A stretch of 64,000 nucleotides of DNA from Bacillota bacterium (GTDB lineage Bacteria > Bacillota_A > Clostridia > Lachnospirales > Lachnospiraceae). The DNA lies in the NCBI GenBank assembly GCA_023443625.1, contig JAEZTQ010000045.1:29355-93354 (forward strand), read 5' to 3'. The position numbers were made by a program, and so were the translations under genes. The notes beneath the pieces were generated by a model. It was not told the origin of the DNA. It saw only the letters and a program-made list of their open reading frames with translations, and did not search any database. Of the stretch, positions 43,896 through 53,921 are shown in pieces. How positions within the stretch are numbered: position 1 is the stretch's first letter; the number at the start of each line of letters is the position of its first letter.

Positions 43896-45401
43896 ATGAA
43901 TAAATCATTTGAAAAACTAAAGCCCTACCTGGAGAAATCCATGGCCCTACAGACAGCCAGAAATCTTTTTGAATGGGATGATCAGACTGCAGCTCCCTTT
44001 GAAGCTGCTGAGTATACTACGAAAGTCATCGGTATTATCTCCGATGAATATATGAAGAGCCTTATTAATGAGGAGGTTCGTAAGCTTTTAAAAACACTGC
44101 AGGACAAAGATGAACAAGAGGATTTATCTGATACAGAGAAGGCAATTATTAAAGAGCTTACTAGAACTTATGAACAGCTTGAAAGTATTCCTCCCGAAGA
44201 ATACCGTGCCTTTAACGAATTAGCTGCCAGATCCGGAAGAATTTGGGCAAAAGCAAGAAAAGATAACAGCTACCAGGATTTTGCTCCTTATTTAAAAAAA
44301 TTAATTGATTACAAGAAAAAATTTGCAGGTTACCGAGTTAAGGGTGATACAAAACCCTATGATGTTTTATTAAGTGATTTTGATGAATGTTTTTTGATGA
44401 AGGAATTAGATGATTTCTTTGATCAGGTGAAAAAAGAAATTATCCCTTTGCTTAAGGAGGTCGCAAAGAAAGAGGACCTTATTGATAAAAGCTACAACTA
44501 CCTTAACTATGATATAAGCAAACAGAAGGAATTTTGTAAGTATTTAAGCGGCTATGTGGGTTTTGATTTTAATCGTGGTATTATTGCTGAAAGCGCCCAC
44601 CCCTTCTCCTTGCAGCTTCATAATCATGATGTTCGCATTACCAATCGCTATCTTGATAACAATTTGGAAAGTGCTATGTTTTCCATTATCCACGAAAGCG
44701 GCCATGCTATTTATGAGATGAATATAGCCGATGAAATTACTCAAACCCTGGTGGGTGGGGGAGCCTCTATGAGTATGCATGAGTCCCAGTCCCGTCTTTA
44801 TGAGAACGTGATTGGACGCAGCAAAGACTTCTGGGAGCCCATCTATGGCAAACTTGTAGACACTTATCCCGAACATTTAAGAGATATTAGCCTGGATCAT
44901 TTCATTCAGGGTATTAATAAGTCCACCCCTGGATTAATTCGTACAGAGGCCGATGAATTATCCTATTGTATTCATATTATGATCCGTTATGAGATTGAAA
45001 AGATGCTCTTTGCTGAGGATGTTAAGGTTGAGGATTTACCTAAGATATGGAATGAAAAATATGAAGAATATATGGGAGTATGTCCAGCCTCTGACAGCGA
45101 GGGAATTCTTCAGGATATCCACTGGTCTCAGGGTGAATTTGGTTATTTCCCTTCCTATGCCGTAGGATCAGCAATTGCTTCACAAATCTTTGCCTGCATG
45201 CAGGATAAAATGCCTGTGAATAAATATCTAAAGGAAGGTACTCTAACTCCCATTCGTGAATTCTTAAGAGAATATATCCACAAATACGGAGCTGTTAAGA
45301 ATACCAATGAGCTTCTTATGGAGCTGTGCGGGGAAGAGTTTAAACCGGATTATTATACTAAATATCTAAAGGATAAATATACGCAGCTGTATCAATTATA
45401 A
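43896..45401 (+). CDS. M32-family metallocarboxypeptidase
   Basis: Thermostable carboxypeptidase 1 family. The zinc site is IIHESGHAIYEM (HExxH variant HESGH), followed by the conserved GGGASMSMHESQSRLYENVIGRS and IRTEADELSYCIHIMIRYEIEK. Cleaves C-terminal residues from peptides in the cytosol. The start at 43896 follows GGAGG by eight bases and gives 501 residues, the family norm; an open extension upstream to 43863 has no ribosome binding site. Confidence 0.95.
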   Translation: MNKSFEKLKPYLEKSMALQTARNLFEWDDQTAAPFEAAEYTTKVIGIISDEYMKSLINEEVRKLLKTLQDKDEQEDLSDTEKAIIKELTRTYEQLESIPPEEYRAFNELAARSGRIWAKARKDNSYQDFAPYLKKLIDYKKKFAGYRVKGDTKPYDVLLSDFDECFLMKELDDFFDQVKKEIIPLLKEVAKKEDLIDKSYNYLNYDISKQKEFCKYLSGYVGFDFNRGIIAESAHPFSLQLHNHDVRITNRYLDNNLESAMFSIIHESGHAIYEMNIADEITQTLVGGGASMSMHESQSRLYENVIGRSKDFWEPIYGKLVDTYPEHLRDISLDHFIQGINKSTPGLIRTEADELSYCIHIMIRYEIEKMLFAEDVKVEDLPKIWNEKYEEYMGVCPASDSEGILQDIHWSQGEFGYFPSYAVGSAIASQIFACMQDKMPVNKYLKEGTLTPIREFLREYIHKYGAVKNTNELLMELCGEEFKPDYYTKYLKDKYTQLYQL

Positions 45402-45488
45402 GTATAAACACAACATGGGCGCATTTTGCCAGGCTGCTCTTATGTAAACAGCTTACAGCCTGCTTTGCCTACCTTGTTAATTAAAAAT

Positions 45489-45552
45489 GAACTGCCCCAT
45501 AAATCACTCCTTCATGCCAGGCATCTATGGTTACGATTATGGGGCAGTTCAT
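45489..45552. terminator. Bidirectional hairpin between M32 gene and opp operon
   Basis: AACTGCCCCATAA at one end pairs with TTATGGGGCAGTT at the other, with further partial pairing inside. It lies between two convergent genes. Confidence 0.75.
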
Positions 45553-45565
45553 ATTGATTTGCGAT

Positions 45566-47389
45566 TTATTTGATAGGTTCCTCTGCAGTTAATTCAATTA
45601 AATGATAGGTTGCTTTAATATCTGACGAGATCAAATCAAAATTTTTCACACGGTTATTAACGGAATATAAGGTGGTTCTCCAAAGAGTTGGAATTGCAGG
45701 TGCTTCATCAAAGAAAGCCTGTTGCCACGCATGGTATTTTTCCGTAAGGAAATCACTATCCCAGGCTTCCTTAGAGGAAATCGCATTTATAATAGCCTTA
45801 AAGGTATCGCTGGTATACCTGGTATAGTTTGCAGGAGAAGAAGGCCCCCATAGGGAAGCCGGGTTGGGGTCAAACCCTGTCGACCAAGCAGCATCATACA
45901 TGTCAATGGCAGGATCATCTGCTTCAACGGCTTCATAGAAAGCATTAAACTCTGTCAAACGGCCGTTGTATAACTCCACCGCTAATCCTACATCAGCCAG
46001 ACACTGAGACTTAAACTGCACATAGGTATCCATGTTCTCACCATCCATAACTGCCCAGGTAATTGTAAAGGGTTCTCCCTTGGGATCTTCGCGGAAACCA
46101 TCCCCATCCACATCCTTATAACCAGCCTCATCCAGCAGCTCCTTTGCTTTCTCAGGATCATATACATAACCCTCCAGCTCCTTATTCTGATAGGTTGCAT
46201 GTCTGGGTGTGATAACTGTTGTTGCTAAGAAACGCAATCCATTATAGAAGGTTTCTCCGAGGGTTTTACTGTCCGCTGCATAGCCAATGGCCTGACGAAG
46301 CTTAAGATTAGCCATCTTAGCATTGGGATCCACAATATTCTCATTCTTCTCTGCATCCCATTTACCAAGCTTAAAGCCCGTATAACTAAATACAGTTTCA
46401 ACCTGGCCCAAATATTGATAATTGGCAGGGTCCTTATAATCTGGATACTGCTGGGAACTAAACTCAGCATAATCATATTTTCCTTCCTTCATTGCTGTGG
46501 GTATTAATTCCGGTTTGACAACCGTAATGATAACTCCATCAAGCTTAGGTCTGCCTCTCCAGTAATCGTCAAAACGTTCGAACTCATAGGCTTCACCAGG
46601 GACAACATTCTTAATCTTAAAAGGTCCAAAGCCAATGGGTTTTATACGGGACTTTTCACTGGCTACTAAGTCCGCTACCGCTACATCACCATAATAGTGT
46701 CTGGGGATTGCACTTGACCAGATTCCACCGACTAAAATGGATGGATAGAAATCTTTAAAGTGCATGACTAAAGTCATCTCATCCTCAGAAAGCTCTAACC
46801 CGGAGATTGTATCCGCTGTCCCGTTATGATATTCCTCTGCACCAATCACATTGATAAAGGATTCATCATAGCGAAAGCCCTGATAATCCTTGTCACAGAT
46901 TACTTCATAAGCAAAAACCAGATCATCTAAGGTTACAAGTTCACCATCATGCCATTTGACACCCTCTTTCATATGAAGGGTAATTGTCTTAGCCTCCACA
47001 TCGTATTCATAGGTTGCGGCACCATCCTGATCCATAACAAAGTCTTCATCAAAACTAACAATTGACTCTGACATCCATGCCAAGACTTCAGAATCATAAT
47101 TGTCATCATAAACTACGGGATTTAATATTCCCCCAATAGCCGAATCACTTGAGAGGGCATAATTTAATACGCCGCCTTCAATGACAGGATTATCACTTAC
47201 GGATACCTTGGGAAACTGTGCTGCAAGATCCTTAATCGCATCACTGTTATTGGCTCCTTGTGTGACAGCTCCTTCTGAATCAGCAGCCGGAGTATCCTCA
47301 TTATCCTTGTCTTTACCACATCCACTAAAGGATGACAGCACAAGTAGAACTACCAATAATATTGCCGTTAATTTCCTTAATTGCTTCAT
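45566..47389 (-). CDS. oppA: Oligopeptide-type ABC substrate-binding lipoprotein
   Basis: 607-residue family 5 solute-binding protein. The signal peptide (KLTAILLVVLLVLSSFSGC) ends in a lipobox with Cys near residue 24, then an Asp/Ser/Gly linker. Core segments: VKWHDGELVTLDDLVFAYEVI, KSRIKPIGFGPFKI, NLKLRQAIGYAAD and YVYDPEKAKELLDEAGYKDVDGDGFREDPKG. Last gene of the opp operon (oppD-F-B-C-A), about 200 bp after oppC. Peptide import is likely, but nickel or sugars are possible for this family. Confidence 0.9.
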   Translation of the reverse strand: MKQLRKLTAILLVVLLVLSSFSGCGKDKDNEDTPAADSEGAVTQGANNSDAIKDLAAQFPKVSVSDNPVIEGGVLNYALSSDSAIGGILNPVVYDDNYDSEVLAWMSESIVSFDEDFVMDQDGAATYEYDVEAKTITLHMKEGVKWHDGELVTLDDLVFAYEVICDKDYQGFRYDESFINVIGAEEYHNGTADTISGLELSEDEMTLVMHFKDFYPSILVGGIWSSAIPRHYYGDVAVADLVASEKSRIKPIGFGPFKIKNVVPGEAYEFERFDDYWRGRPKLDGVIITVVKPELIPTAMKEGKYDYAEFSSQQYPDYKDPANYQYLGQVETVFSYTGFKLGKWDAEKNENIVDPNAKMANLKLRQAIGYAADSKTLGETFYNGLRFLATTVITPRHATYQNKELEGYVYDPEKAKELLDEAGYKDVDGDGFREDPKGEPFTITWAVMDGENMDTYVQFKSQCLADVGLAVELYNGRLTEFNAFYEAVEADDPAIDMYDAAWSTGFDPNPASLWGPSSPANYTRYTSDTFKAIINAISSKEAWDSDFLTEKYHAWQQAFFDEAPAIPTLWRTTLYSVNNRVKNFDLISSDIKATYHLIELTAEEPIK

Positions 47390-47586
47390 TATAATCCTCC
47401 TTTCCTTGTTTCAAGGCAACTTAAAAACTCTGTGAAGGTACTTTTTCTTCACACTTACAATACATCCCTACCCTTGATTTAATTTCTTTCTTTGTAAAAG
47501 TCGGTAATCAGCTTCTTCCTTTTACAAATAATATGTAAGCAACTCCGTCGCTATAACCCTCTCCCTTTAACCCTCCTTTTCTATAT

Positions 47587-48510
47587 TTATGATACCCTTT
47601 GCTTTGCATCAGCTGCACGTTTTACTGCCTGTCCGATAAAATTAATACATAGCATCATCATAATAATTAGCAAGCATGCCGGCAGCCATTGCCAGGGCCT
47701 ATTCTGCATGTTTTCCGGTACAGCAGCATAACTGATTAAGGTTCCTAGACTTGGTTTATTAAAGGGCAATCCAAAGCCTAAGAAAGTCAATCCTGTTTCC
47801 AATCCCATATTAGCCGCCAGATTCAAGGTCAGATTTACAATAATTAATGATGAAATATTGGGAAATACCTCCCGAAGCATGATGACCAGGGCATTTGTTC
47901 CTAAGGTTTTTGATGCATGGACATAATCTAGATTGCTTTGCTGCAGGGTCTTTGCCCTGATCAGCCTGGCATCTCCGAACCAACCAAAGGCTGTCATTAT
48001 CAGAACAAATGTTATTACATTATATTTTGGTATAATGGAAATAATTACAATAATAAACATCAATCTAGGCAGCATGGATAGAAAATCCAGAATACGCATT
48101 ATTACATTATCCGTCCAGCCCCCGAAAAATCCAGCAACCAATCCTACCAGCAAACTGATAATTCCACATAATATGGTGACCCCGAAGGCAATTAAAAAAG
48201 AATTGCGGGCGCCCAAGAATAACTGCGGCACCATATCACGACCGGAGGCATCCGTTCCCAGGATAAATTTTGCTGACGGTGGCTTATTTAAATTTCTTAA
48301 ATCAACCTTACCGGAGGTGTCCGGATTAAACATAACAGCTCCAATAAAAACGGTACATAAAATCAACACAAAAAGAACAAAGGAGATTAAAGCCAATTTA
48401 TCCCTGTAGATTTCCTTTAAGATTAATTTTAAAAAGGAAGGTGGTAGATTTAAGATATCTGAAGCTTCTTCTGTCTTACTTACTAATTTATTCTCAGTTC
48501 GATTATTCAA
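47587..48510 (-). CDS. oppC: OppC-type ABC permease
   Basis: 307 residues: N-terminal cytosolic segment, one helix (LALISFVLFVLILCTVFIGAV), a periplasmic stretch with FILGTDASGRDMVPQLFLGARNS, then the BPD transmembrane domain including the EAA loop VHASKTLGTNALVIMLREVFPNI. Partner of OppB. Starts with TTG at 48510. Confidence 0.92.
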   Translation of the reverse strand: MNNRTENKLVSKTEEASDILNLPPSFLKLILKEIYRDKLALISFVLFVLILCTVFIGAVMFNPDTSGKVDLRNLNKPPSAKFILGTDASGRDMVPQLFLGARNSFLIAFGVTILCGIISLLVGLVAGFFGGWTDNVIMRILDFLSMLPRLMFIIVIISIIPKYNVITFVLIMTAFGWFGDARLIRAKTLQQSNLDYVHASKTLGTNALVIMLREVFPNISSLIIVNLTLNLAANMGLETGLTFLGFGLPFNKPSLGTLISYAAVPENMQNRPWQWLPACLLIIMMMLCINFIGQAVKRAADAKQRVS

Positions 48511-48529
48511 ATACTCCTTACCTCACTTT

Positions 48530-49492
48530 CTATTTAATTCTTATTCTTGGATCTACATAAGACATAATAATGTCAGATAACAAAGTACCTAGGACTGTTA
48601 ATATGGCAAATAAAATGATTAATGCATTAACAACTGCATAATCTCTTCTCATAATACACTCCAGGAAAAGTCTTCCCATACCTGGATAGGAGAAGACATT
48701 TTCTATAAAGATGGATCCACCCAAAAGCCCGGCTATATCATAGCCCATAAAGGCTGCTACTGGCAGCAGGGCATTACGAAAGATATGTCTAGAGTAGACC
48801 TTTCTCTCTGGTACTCCCTTGGACCTGGCTGTTACAACAAAGTCCGAATTTTTAAAATCAATAATCTCACTTCTTAAAAACTGCACAGTAACAAAATTGT
48901 ACAATAAGGCCCCGGTAATCGCCGGAAGTATCATATGATAAAGCTTATCCCAATAATAAGCCATGGTTCCTGCAATATATTTTACGTTGACCGTTCCTCC
49001 CATGGGAAACCATTTCAAACGGAAGGAAAATATAAAGATATTAATCAACCCCAATACAACGGAGGGTATAGCTAGCGAGACAAAGGTATAAAGAACAATG
49101 GTTTTATCAGGCCATTTATCATGATAACGTCCGGATATCATACCAAAGGTTATTCCAATAATATAGGTAAGTATAAGGGTCAATAGGGCCAACCAAAAGG
49201 TGTTGCTGGCTCTTTGACCAATTAATACCATGACGGGTAAACCATAGGCAGTACTCACCCCCAGATCTCCCTGCAAGGCATTACCCAGCCACCTCATATA
49301 TTTGACATACCAGGGATCATAAAAACCCCATAACTGCCGTAATTCCTCTAATCTTCTGGGTGTTGTATTTGGATCAATTCTACCCGTTAAAGCATCTCCT
49401 GGCATAAAATTTGCTAATAGAAATATTAACAGGCTTAAGAGCAGAATCTGTGGTATTAATATGAGTAATCTTCTTAGGATGGTTTTCCACAT
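48530..49492 (-). CDS. oppB: OppB-type ABC permease
   Basis: 320 residues starting MWKTILRRLLILIPQILLLS, the standard OppB first helix, followed by NFMPGD. EAA loop: VVTARSKGVPERKVYSRHIFRNALLPV. The ATG at 49492 has AAGGAG upstream. The frame stays open to 49627 through the gap and the end of oppF, but that part contains hairpins and no family similarity. Confidence 0.93.
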   Translation of the reverse strand: MWKTILRRLLILIPQILLLSLLIFLLANFMPGDALTGRIDPNTTPRRLEELRQLWGFYDPWYVKYMRWLGNALQGDLGVSTAYGLPVMVLIGQRASNTFWLALLTLILTYIIGITFGMISGRYHDKWPDKTIVLYTFVSLAIPSVVLGLINIFIFSFRLKWFPMGGTVNVKYIAGTMAYYWDKLYHMILPAITGALLYNFVTVQFLRSEIIDFKNSDFVVTARSKGVPERKVYSRHIFRNALLPVAAFMGYDIAGLLGGSIFIENVFSYPGMGRLFLECIMRRDYAVVNALIILFAILTVLGTLLSDIIMSYVDPRIRIK

Positions 49493-49598
49493 AGTATCTC
49501 CTTTCCTGCGCAGTTTTTCTGCGCATCCTAGTTTGTACTGAGGATTAGGCAGGCACAAACTTTGTGAGTGAAGACAATAAAATCTTTCACTCTCCTCC

Positions 49599-50525
49599 CT
49601 AAGGCATTGCAACATAATGATTTGCACTTATTCTTTTCAAATCATATACTTGATCCTCTGGAGTGTAATAGCGGCTGTATTGATCCCTATATTCCTTGGC
49701 TACACTATCACGAAATAACATAGCCTTATCTCTTTGCTTCGGGTCCATATTAGGGATAGCTGCAATTAATTTCTTCGTATAAATATGGGTGGGATTGCTA
49801 AATATAAAGTCCTTCCTTCCCTTCTCAACGAATCTTCCCTTATGCATAATAACAATCCCTGAGCACATATGCTCTACTACACCCAGATCATGGCTGATAA
49901 AGAGATAAGCTAATTTAAATTGCTCCTGAATATCCTTCATATAATTGAGAACTTGGGCTTGAACCGATAAATCCAAGGAAGAAACCGGTTCATCAGCGAT
50001 AATTAACCTTGGTTTTAAAGCCACTGCTCTGGCAATGCCGATTCTCTGTCTCTGTCCGCCGGAAAATTCATGGGGATATTTTAAGGCATTCTCCGGTGTA
50101 AGACCCACAATATTAAGAAGCTCATCTACCTTCTTGCGTTCTTCTTTCTTAGTAAGCTTTTCATAATTTCGTATAGGCTCTGCAATAATATCCATTACTC
50201 TTTTCTTTGGATTCAGGGAGGAATAGGCATCTTGAAAGATCATTTGAACACCCTTACGGTAATCCGAATGATTCTTCCCCACATATCTCGTTATATTCTC
50301 ACCCTGATAAAGGATCTGACCTGAAGTTATCTTAGCCAATCCTATAATCGCATTACCTGTTGTACTCTTTCCCGAACCGGATTCACCAACCAATCCCAGG
50401 GTCTCTCCCTCCTCGATACGAAAGGAAATGCCATCCACTGCCTTAACATAATCAATGGTCCGGCCTAATACTCCTCCCTTAATGGGGAAATGAACACATA
50501 AATTCTTTACCTCTAATAGAGCCAA
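49599..50525 (-). CDS. oppF: OppF-type ABC ATPase
   Basis: 308-residue ABC ATPase: Walker A GLVGESGSGKSTTGNAI, signature FSGGQRQRIGIARAVAL, Walker B LIIADEPVSSLD, H-loop FISHDLGVVEHMC. C-terminal oligopeptide extension (TKKLIAAIPNMDPKQRDK). Unlike the ATPase at 18379, all catalytic motifs are present. It starts with TTG at 50525 after AAAGGAGGG. Confidence 0.94.
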   Translation of the reverse strand: MALLEVKNLCVHFPIKGGVLGRTIDYVKAVDGISFRIEEGETLGLVGESGSGKSTTGNAIIGLAKITSGQILYQGENITRYVGKNHSDYRKGVQMIFQDAYSSLNPKKRVMDIIAEPIRNYEKLTKKEERKKVDELLNIVGLTPENALKYPHEFSGGQRQRIGIARAVALKPRLIIADEPVSSLDLSVQAQVLNYMKDIQEQFKLAYLFISHDLGVVEHMCSGIVIMHKGRFVEKGRKDFIFSNPTHIYTKKLIAAIPNMDPKQRDKAMLFRDSVAKEYRDQYSRYYTPEDQVYDLKRISANHYVAMP

Positions 50526-50547
50526 ATTAACCCTCCTTTAATTCGAA

Positions 50548-51540
50548 CTACACTTTAAGATAAAAATTCTGATAGCAGCTACACAATACCCTATGATTTG
50601 GAGCAACTACATGATACTTCACATCATTTTCGTGATATTTTGTTGGTATCCATGGAATCCGTGGTGAAAAGCGGCAGCCTTCTCTTTTCATTTTTACTAA
50701 GGAAGGTACCATTCCCTCAATGACATGCAACCGTTCCTCTTGTCTCTGGGTAGTTATGGAAGGCATAGATGCCAGGAGGGATCTGGTATAGGGGTGCTTG
50801 GGATTAGAAAACAGCTCCATTACCTCCGCCTCTTCTACAATCTGACCGGCATACATCACCGCAACCTTGTCCGCCATTTCAGCAACCACCCCCAGATCAT
50901 GGGTAATTAAGATAATCCCTGATTTCATTTCCTTTTGCAGCTTTTTTAACAAGTCCAGTATCTGAGCCTGTATTGTAACATCCAAAGCTGTCGTTGGTTC
51001 ATCTGCTATAACTAAGGAGGGCTTGCAGGCCAAGGCAATGGAAATCATTGCTCTTTGCCGCATACCTCCTGAAAGCTCATGGGGAAATTGATCATAGGTT
51101 AATTTAGGATTTTGAATACCCACACCGTCCAACAATTCTAATGCACGATTTTTTCGTTCCATAGAATTTAAGGAGGTGTGATAGGTAAGACTTTCTTCTA
51201 TCTGCGCACCGATTTTCATTAATGGGTTTAAGGCAGTAAGGGGATCCTGAAAAATCATCCCAATATCCTTACCTCTGATTTTATCCAATTCACTCCTTGT
51301 AAGGGAGAGTAAATCCTTATCCTGAAAGATAATATTTCCTTCTACCTTCACATTTTCCTGTTTATGTAAATTCATGATGGATAAAGCCAAGGCACTTTTA
51401 CCACACCCCGATTCACCTACGATGGCGTAGACTTCATTCTCATTAACCTGAAGTGAGACATGATCTACCGCAGCATAATAGCTGCCGTTTATAAGAAATG
51501 ATGTAACCAGGTTGTTAATTCTTAACAATTCCTTTTTCAT
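50548..51540 (-). CDS. oppD: OppD-type ABC ATPase
   Basis: About 330 residues: Walker [15 protein letters not shown], signature [15 protein letters not shown], Walker [14 protein letters not shown]-loop [12 protein letters not shown]. The C-terminal domain has [13 protein letters not shown] and the four-Cys-type region is reduced ([11 protein letters not shown] ... VLCSCYQ), which in many OppD proteins binds an Fe-S cluster. The start is uncertain: ATG at 51540 or GTG at 51552, neither with an ideal ribosome binding site. First gene of the operon. Confidence 0.92.
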   Translation of the reverse strand: MKKELLRINNLVTSFLINGSYYAAVDHVSLQVNENEVYAIVGESGCGKSALALSIMNLHKQENVKVEGNIIFQDKDLLSLTRSELDKIRGKDIGMIFQDPLTALNPLMKIGAQIEESLTYHTSLNSMERKNRALELLDGVGIQNPKLTYDQFPHELSGGMRQRAMISIALACKPSLVIADEPTTALDVTIQAQILDLLKKLQKEMKSGIILITHDLGVVAEMADKVAVMYAGQIVEEAEVMELFSNPKHPYTRSLLASMPSITTQRQEERLHVIEGMVPSLVKMKREGCRFSPRIPWIPTKYHENDVKYHVVAPNHRVLCSCYQNFYLKV

Positions 51541-51639
51541 AAACTGATACACTTGCCTTTCAATTTCATTATTTAGTTACAATTCATTTAAGGGAAATAA
51601 TTAGAGAAATCTAAGTAAATTAATTTACATTATTTGTAA

Positions 51640-51668
51640 ATTATATATCATAACCTTTCTATAGTCAA
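51640..51668 (-). promoter_or_regulatory. Promoter of the opp operon
   Basis: Minus-strand TTGACT (51663-51668), 17-bp spacer, TATAAT (51640-51645), about 100 bp before oppD. Confidence 0.8.
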
Positions 51669-51784
51669 TACAATTACCAATTTATTACATTTTATTATTA
51701 TTATCTCTCAATCACTATATACTTAGAAATATATTTAATTCCTATGAAGTTTTTTTGTTCCATGGCCAGACTGAAGTGCAATTC

Positions 51785-51820
51785 TGCATAATTATTAATT
51801 TTCTATTGCATAATTTCATA
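51785..51820. promoter_or_regulatory. Possible ARG-box pair upstream of argH
   Basis: TGCATAATTATTAA at 51785-51798 matches the half-palindromic ArgR site TGAATAATTATTCA at 12 of 14 positions. A weaker copy, TGCATAATTTCATA, follows 22 bp later at 51807-51820. Position just upstream of argH suits arginine repression. AT-rich sequence can match by chance. Confidence 0.45.
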
Positions 51821-51878
51821 AAAGGATGTAATATAAATGAAATTACAAACCACCGTCCGCGGTAGAATGGAGGCACAA

Positions 51879-53252
51879 ATGAAGCTTTGGGGAGGCCGTT
51901 TTACAAAAGAAACTAATCAATTAGTTCATAATTTTAATGCATCTATCTCCTTTGACCAGAAGTTTTATAGACAGGATATCCAAGGTAGCATTGCCCATGT
52001 TACAATGCTTGCAAAACAAGAGATTATATCAACTGCCGAAAGAGATCTTATTATCAGTGGTCTATCCAGTATCTTAGTGGATATTACCAATGGCAGTCTT
52101 ATCATAGATGGAAAGTATGAGGATATTCATAGCTTTGTAGAAGCCCATCTCATTGAACGTATTGGTGAGGCAGGAAAGAAACTTCATACAGGAAGAAGCC
52201 GTAACGATCAAGTGGCACTGGATATGAAACTTTATACAAGAGATGAAATCAAGGAAATAGACCATCTGATTAAGGATTTACTAATCTCCATCCATAGGAT
52301 AATGAAGGAAAATACAGATACTTTCATGCCCGGCTTTACTCATCTGCAGAAGGCTCAGCCTGTTACCCTTGCCCATCATTTTGGAGCTTATTTTGAAATG
52401 TTTAAGAGAGACCGCTCTCGTCTGTCTGACATTACTATACGTATGAACCTATCTCCCATTGGTTGTGGTGCCCTAGCAGGTACAACCTACCCCCTAGACC
52501 GGGAATATACTGCCAAACTTCTTAATTTCCATGGCCCTACTTTAAATAGCATGGACAGTGTGTCCGACAGAGATTATCTCATAGAACTCTTAAGCGCCCT
52601 ATCAACGATTATGATGCACCTAAGTCGTTTTAGTGAGGAAATCATCATCTGGAATAGCAACGAATATGGTTTCGTAGAGCTTGACGATGCCTATTCCACC
52701 GGCTCCAGCATTATGCCACAGAAGAAAAATCCTGATATAGCTGAGCTAGTCCGAGGTAAGACAGGTCGTGTATATGGTGCTCTTACTTCCCTGCTAACAG
52801 TTATGAAAGGTCTTCCCCTTGCCTATAATAAGGATATGCAGGAGGATAAGGAATATACCTTTGACGCCATTGACACCGTAAAGGGTTGCCTTGCATTATT
52901 TAATGGCATGATTTCTACTATGAAATTTCAAAAGGAAAATATGGCAAAGAGCGCTACAAAGGGTTTTACCAATGCAACGGATGCAGCAGATTATCTTGTT
53001 AATAAAGGTGTCCCCTTTCGGGATGCTCATGGGATCATCGGTCAGCTGGTATTGTACTGTATCGAGAAGGATAAGGCCATTGAGGAATTGAGCCTTGCCC
53101 AGTTTAAGGAAATCAGCCCCGTATTTGAACAGGATATCTATGAAGCAGTCAGTCTTACTACTTGTGTTAATAAGAGAAATACCATAGGAGCACCTGGTAA
53201 AGAAGCCATGGCACAAGTACTGACAATGAATGAAGAATATCTTAAGGCATAA
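51879..53252 (+). CDS. argH: Argininosuccinate lyase
   Basis: Cleaves argininosuccinate to arginine and fumarate. Starts [20 protein letters not shown]; the signature [12 protein letters not shown] is near residues 277-288, and [17 protein letters not shown] and [16 protein letters not shown] are conserved. I start at 51879, where GGAGG lies five bases upstream (457 residues); an in-frame ATG at 51837 would add 14 unlikely residues. argG is not nearby, so argH is a lone gene here. Confidence 0.95.
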   Translation: MKLWGGRFTKETNQLVHNFNASISFDQKFYRQDIQGSIAHVTMLAKQEIISTAERDLIISGLSSILVDITNGSLIIDGKYEDIHSFVEAHLIERIGEAGKKLHTGRSRNDQVALDMKLYTRDEIKEIDHLIKDLLISIHRIMKENTDTFMPGFTHLQKAQPVTLAHHFGAYFEMFKRDRSRLSDITIRMNLSPIGCGALAGTTYPLDREYTAKLLNFHGPTLNSMDSVSDRDYLIELLSALSTIMMHLSRFSEEIIIWNSNEYGFVELDDAYSTGSSIMPQKKNPDIAELVRGKTGRVYGALTSLLTVMKGLPLAYNKDMQEDKEYTFDAIDTVKGCLALFNGMISTMKFQKENMAKSATKGFTNATDAADYLVNKGVPFRDAHGIIGQLVLYCIEKDKAIEELSLAQFKEISPVFEQDIYEAVSLTTCVNKRNTIGAPGKEAMAQVLTMNEEYLKA

Positions 53253-53271
53253 ATAGAGCCACTCTCATATT

Positions 53272-53318
53272 GGTCTATGTAAATCAGTGATAACTTCTGA
53301 TTTACATAGACCTTTTTT
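53272..53318 (+). terminator. argH terminator
   Basis: GGTCTATGTAAATCAG pairs with CTGATTTACATAGACC, followed by T6. A textbook intrinsic terminator. Confidence 0.93.
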
Positions 53319-53440
53319 ATTTTATAGGGTTAGGGTGTCAAATTCTCATGCTAATTTCATCAGCACCACTATTAATATAAACCTGCATGAGAATTCGACA
53401 GCCTCCGGCGGATGCACACTCGCTACGCTCGGCACGTTTA
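53319..53440. repeat. Intergenic inverted repeat region
   Basis: TTATTTTATAGGGTTAGGG, then an inverted repeat GTGTCAAATTCTCATG (from 53336) with CATGAGAATTCGACAG (to 53402), then a GC-richer stretch with CGCTACGCTCGG. The first part shares TTATTTTATAGG with the C module of the modular repeats and TTAGGGTGTCAAAT with 14730-14743. Confidence 0.55.
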
Positions 53441-53525
53441 TATAATAAAAGGTATTCCTCAAACGTGGCTTCGTCAATTTGCACATATACTATGCAAACT
53501 TTATTTCAAATTACCCATTATTGCA

Positions 53526-53554
53526 TTGACACTAATTTTATAAAGTATTATACT
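53526..53554 (+). promoter_or_regulatory. Promoter of the sensory hydrogenase operon
   Basis: TTGACA (53526-53531), 17-bp spacer, TATACT (53549-53554). Confidence 0.85.
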
Positions 53555-53626
53555 TAACATTGTTAAGATGTTAACAATCATAAGCTAGATAACCCAATTC
53601 AAATATTATTGGAGAGGTGCATTATT

Positions 53627-53872
53627 ATGAATATAAACATTTGTGTAGGCAGTTCCTGCCATCTAAAAGGCTCTTATGATATAATTCAATTGATGAAAGA
53701 GGCTATTAAGGATTATAAGCTAGAAGATAAAATCAATTTATCTGCTGCTTTTTGTCTTGGCAGATGTACTGATGGAGTATCCATAAAAATAGATGAGGAT
53801 ATCATTTGCGGGGTATCAAAAGATACCTTTCATAATTTTTTTCAAAATGAAATCCTTATGAAACTTAACTAA
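53627..53872 (+). CDS. Thioredoxin-like [2Fe-2S] ferredoxin (NuoE/HydC-like)
   Basis: 81 residues: CVGSSCHLKGS gives the first Cys pair and AFCLGRCTDGVSIKID the second, the pattern of thioredoxin-fold [2Fe-2S] domains found in NuoE and hydrogenase subunits. The start at 53627 follows GGAGAGG; an upstream in-frame ATG at 53609 is unlikely. Probably an electron carrier for the hydrogenase-like protein encoded 50 bp downstream. Confidence 0.88.
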   Translation: MNINICVGSSCHLKGSYDIIQLMKEAIKDYKLEDKINLSAAFCLGRCTDGVSIKIDEDIICGVSKDTFHNFFQNEILMKLN

Positions 53873-53921
53873 CTCTTAACTAACTAAAGTTAACACACTC
53901 ATTAGAAAAGGTTGAATTGTT

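Noticed and set aside
49493..49627. N-terminal extension of OppB
   Set aside because: Runs through a TGCGCAG hairpin and the end of oppF; the first membrane helix and ribosome binding site fit 49492.
53319..53440. tRNA or small structured RNA after argH
   Set aside because: It can fold, but has no tRNA features (no TTC/GGTTCGA-like arm or CCA end) and no promoter of its own.
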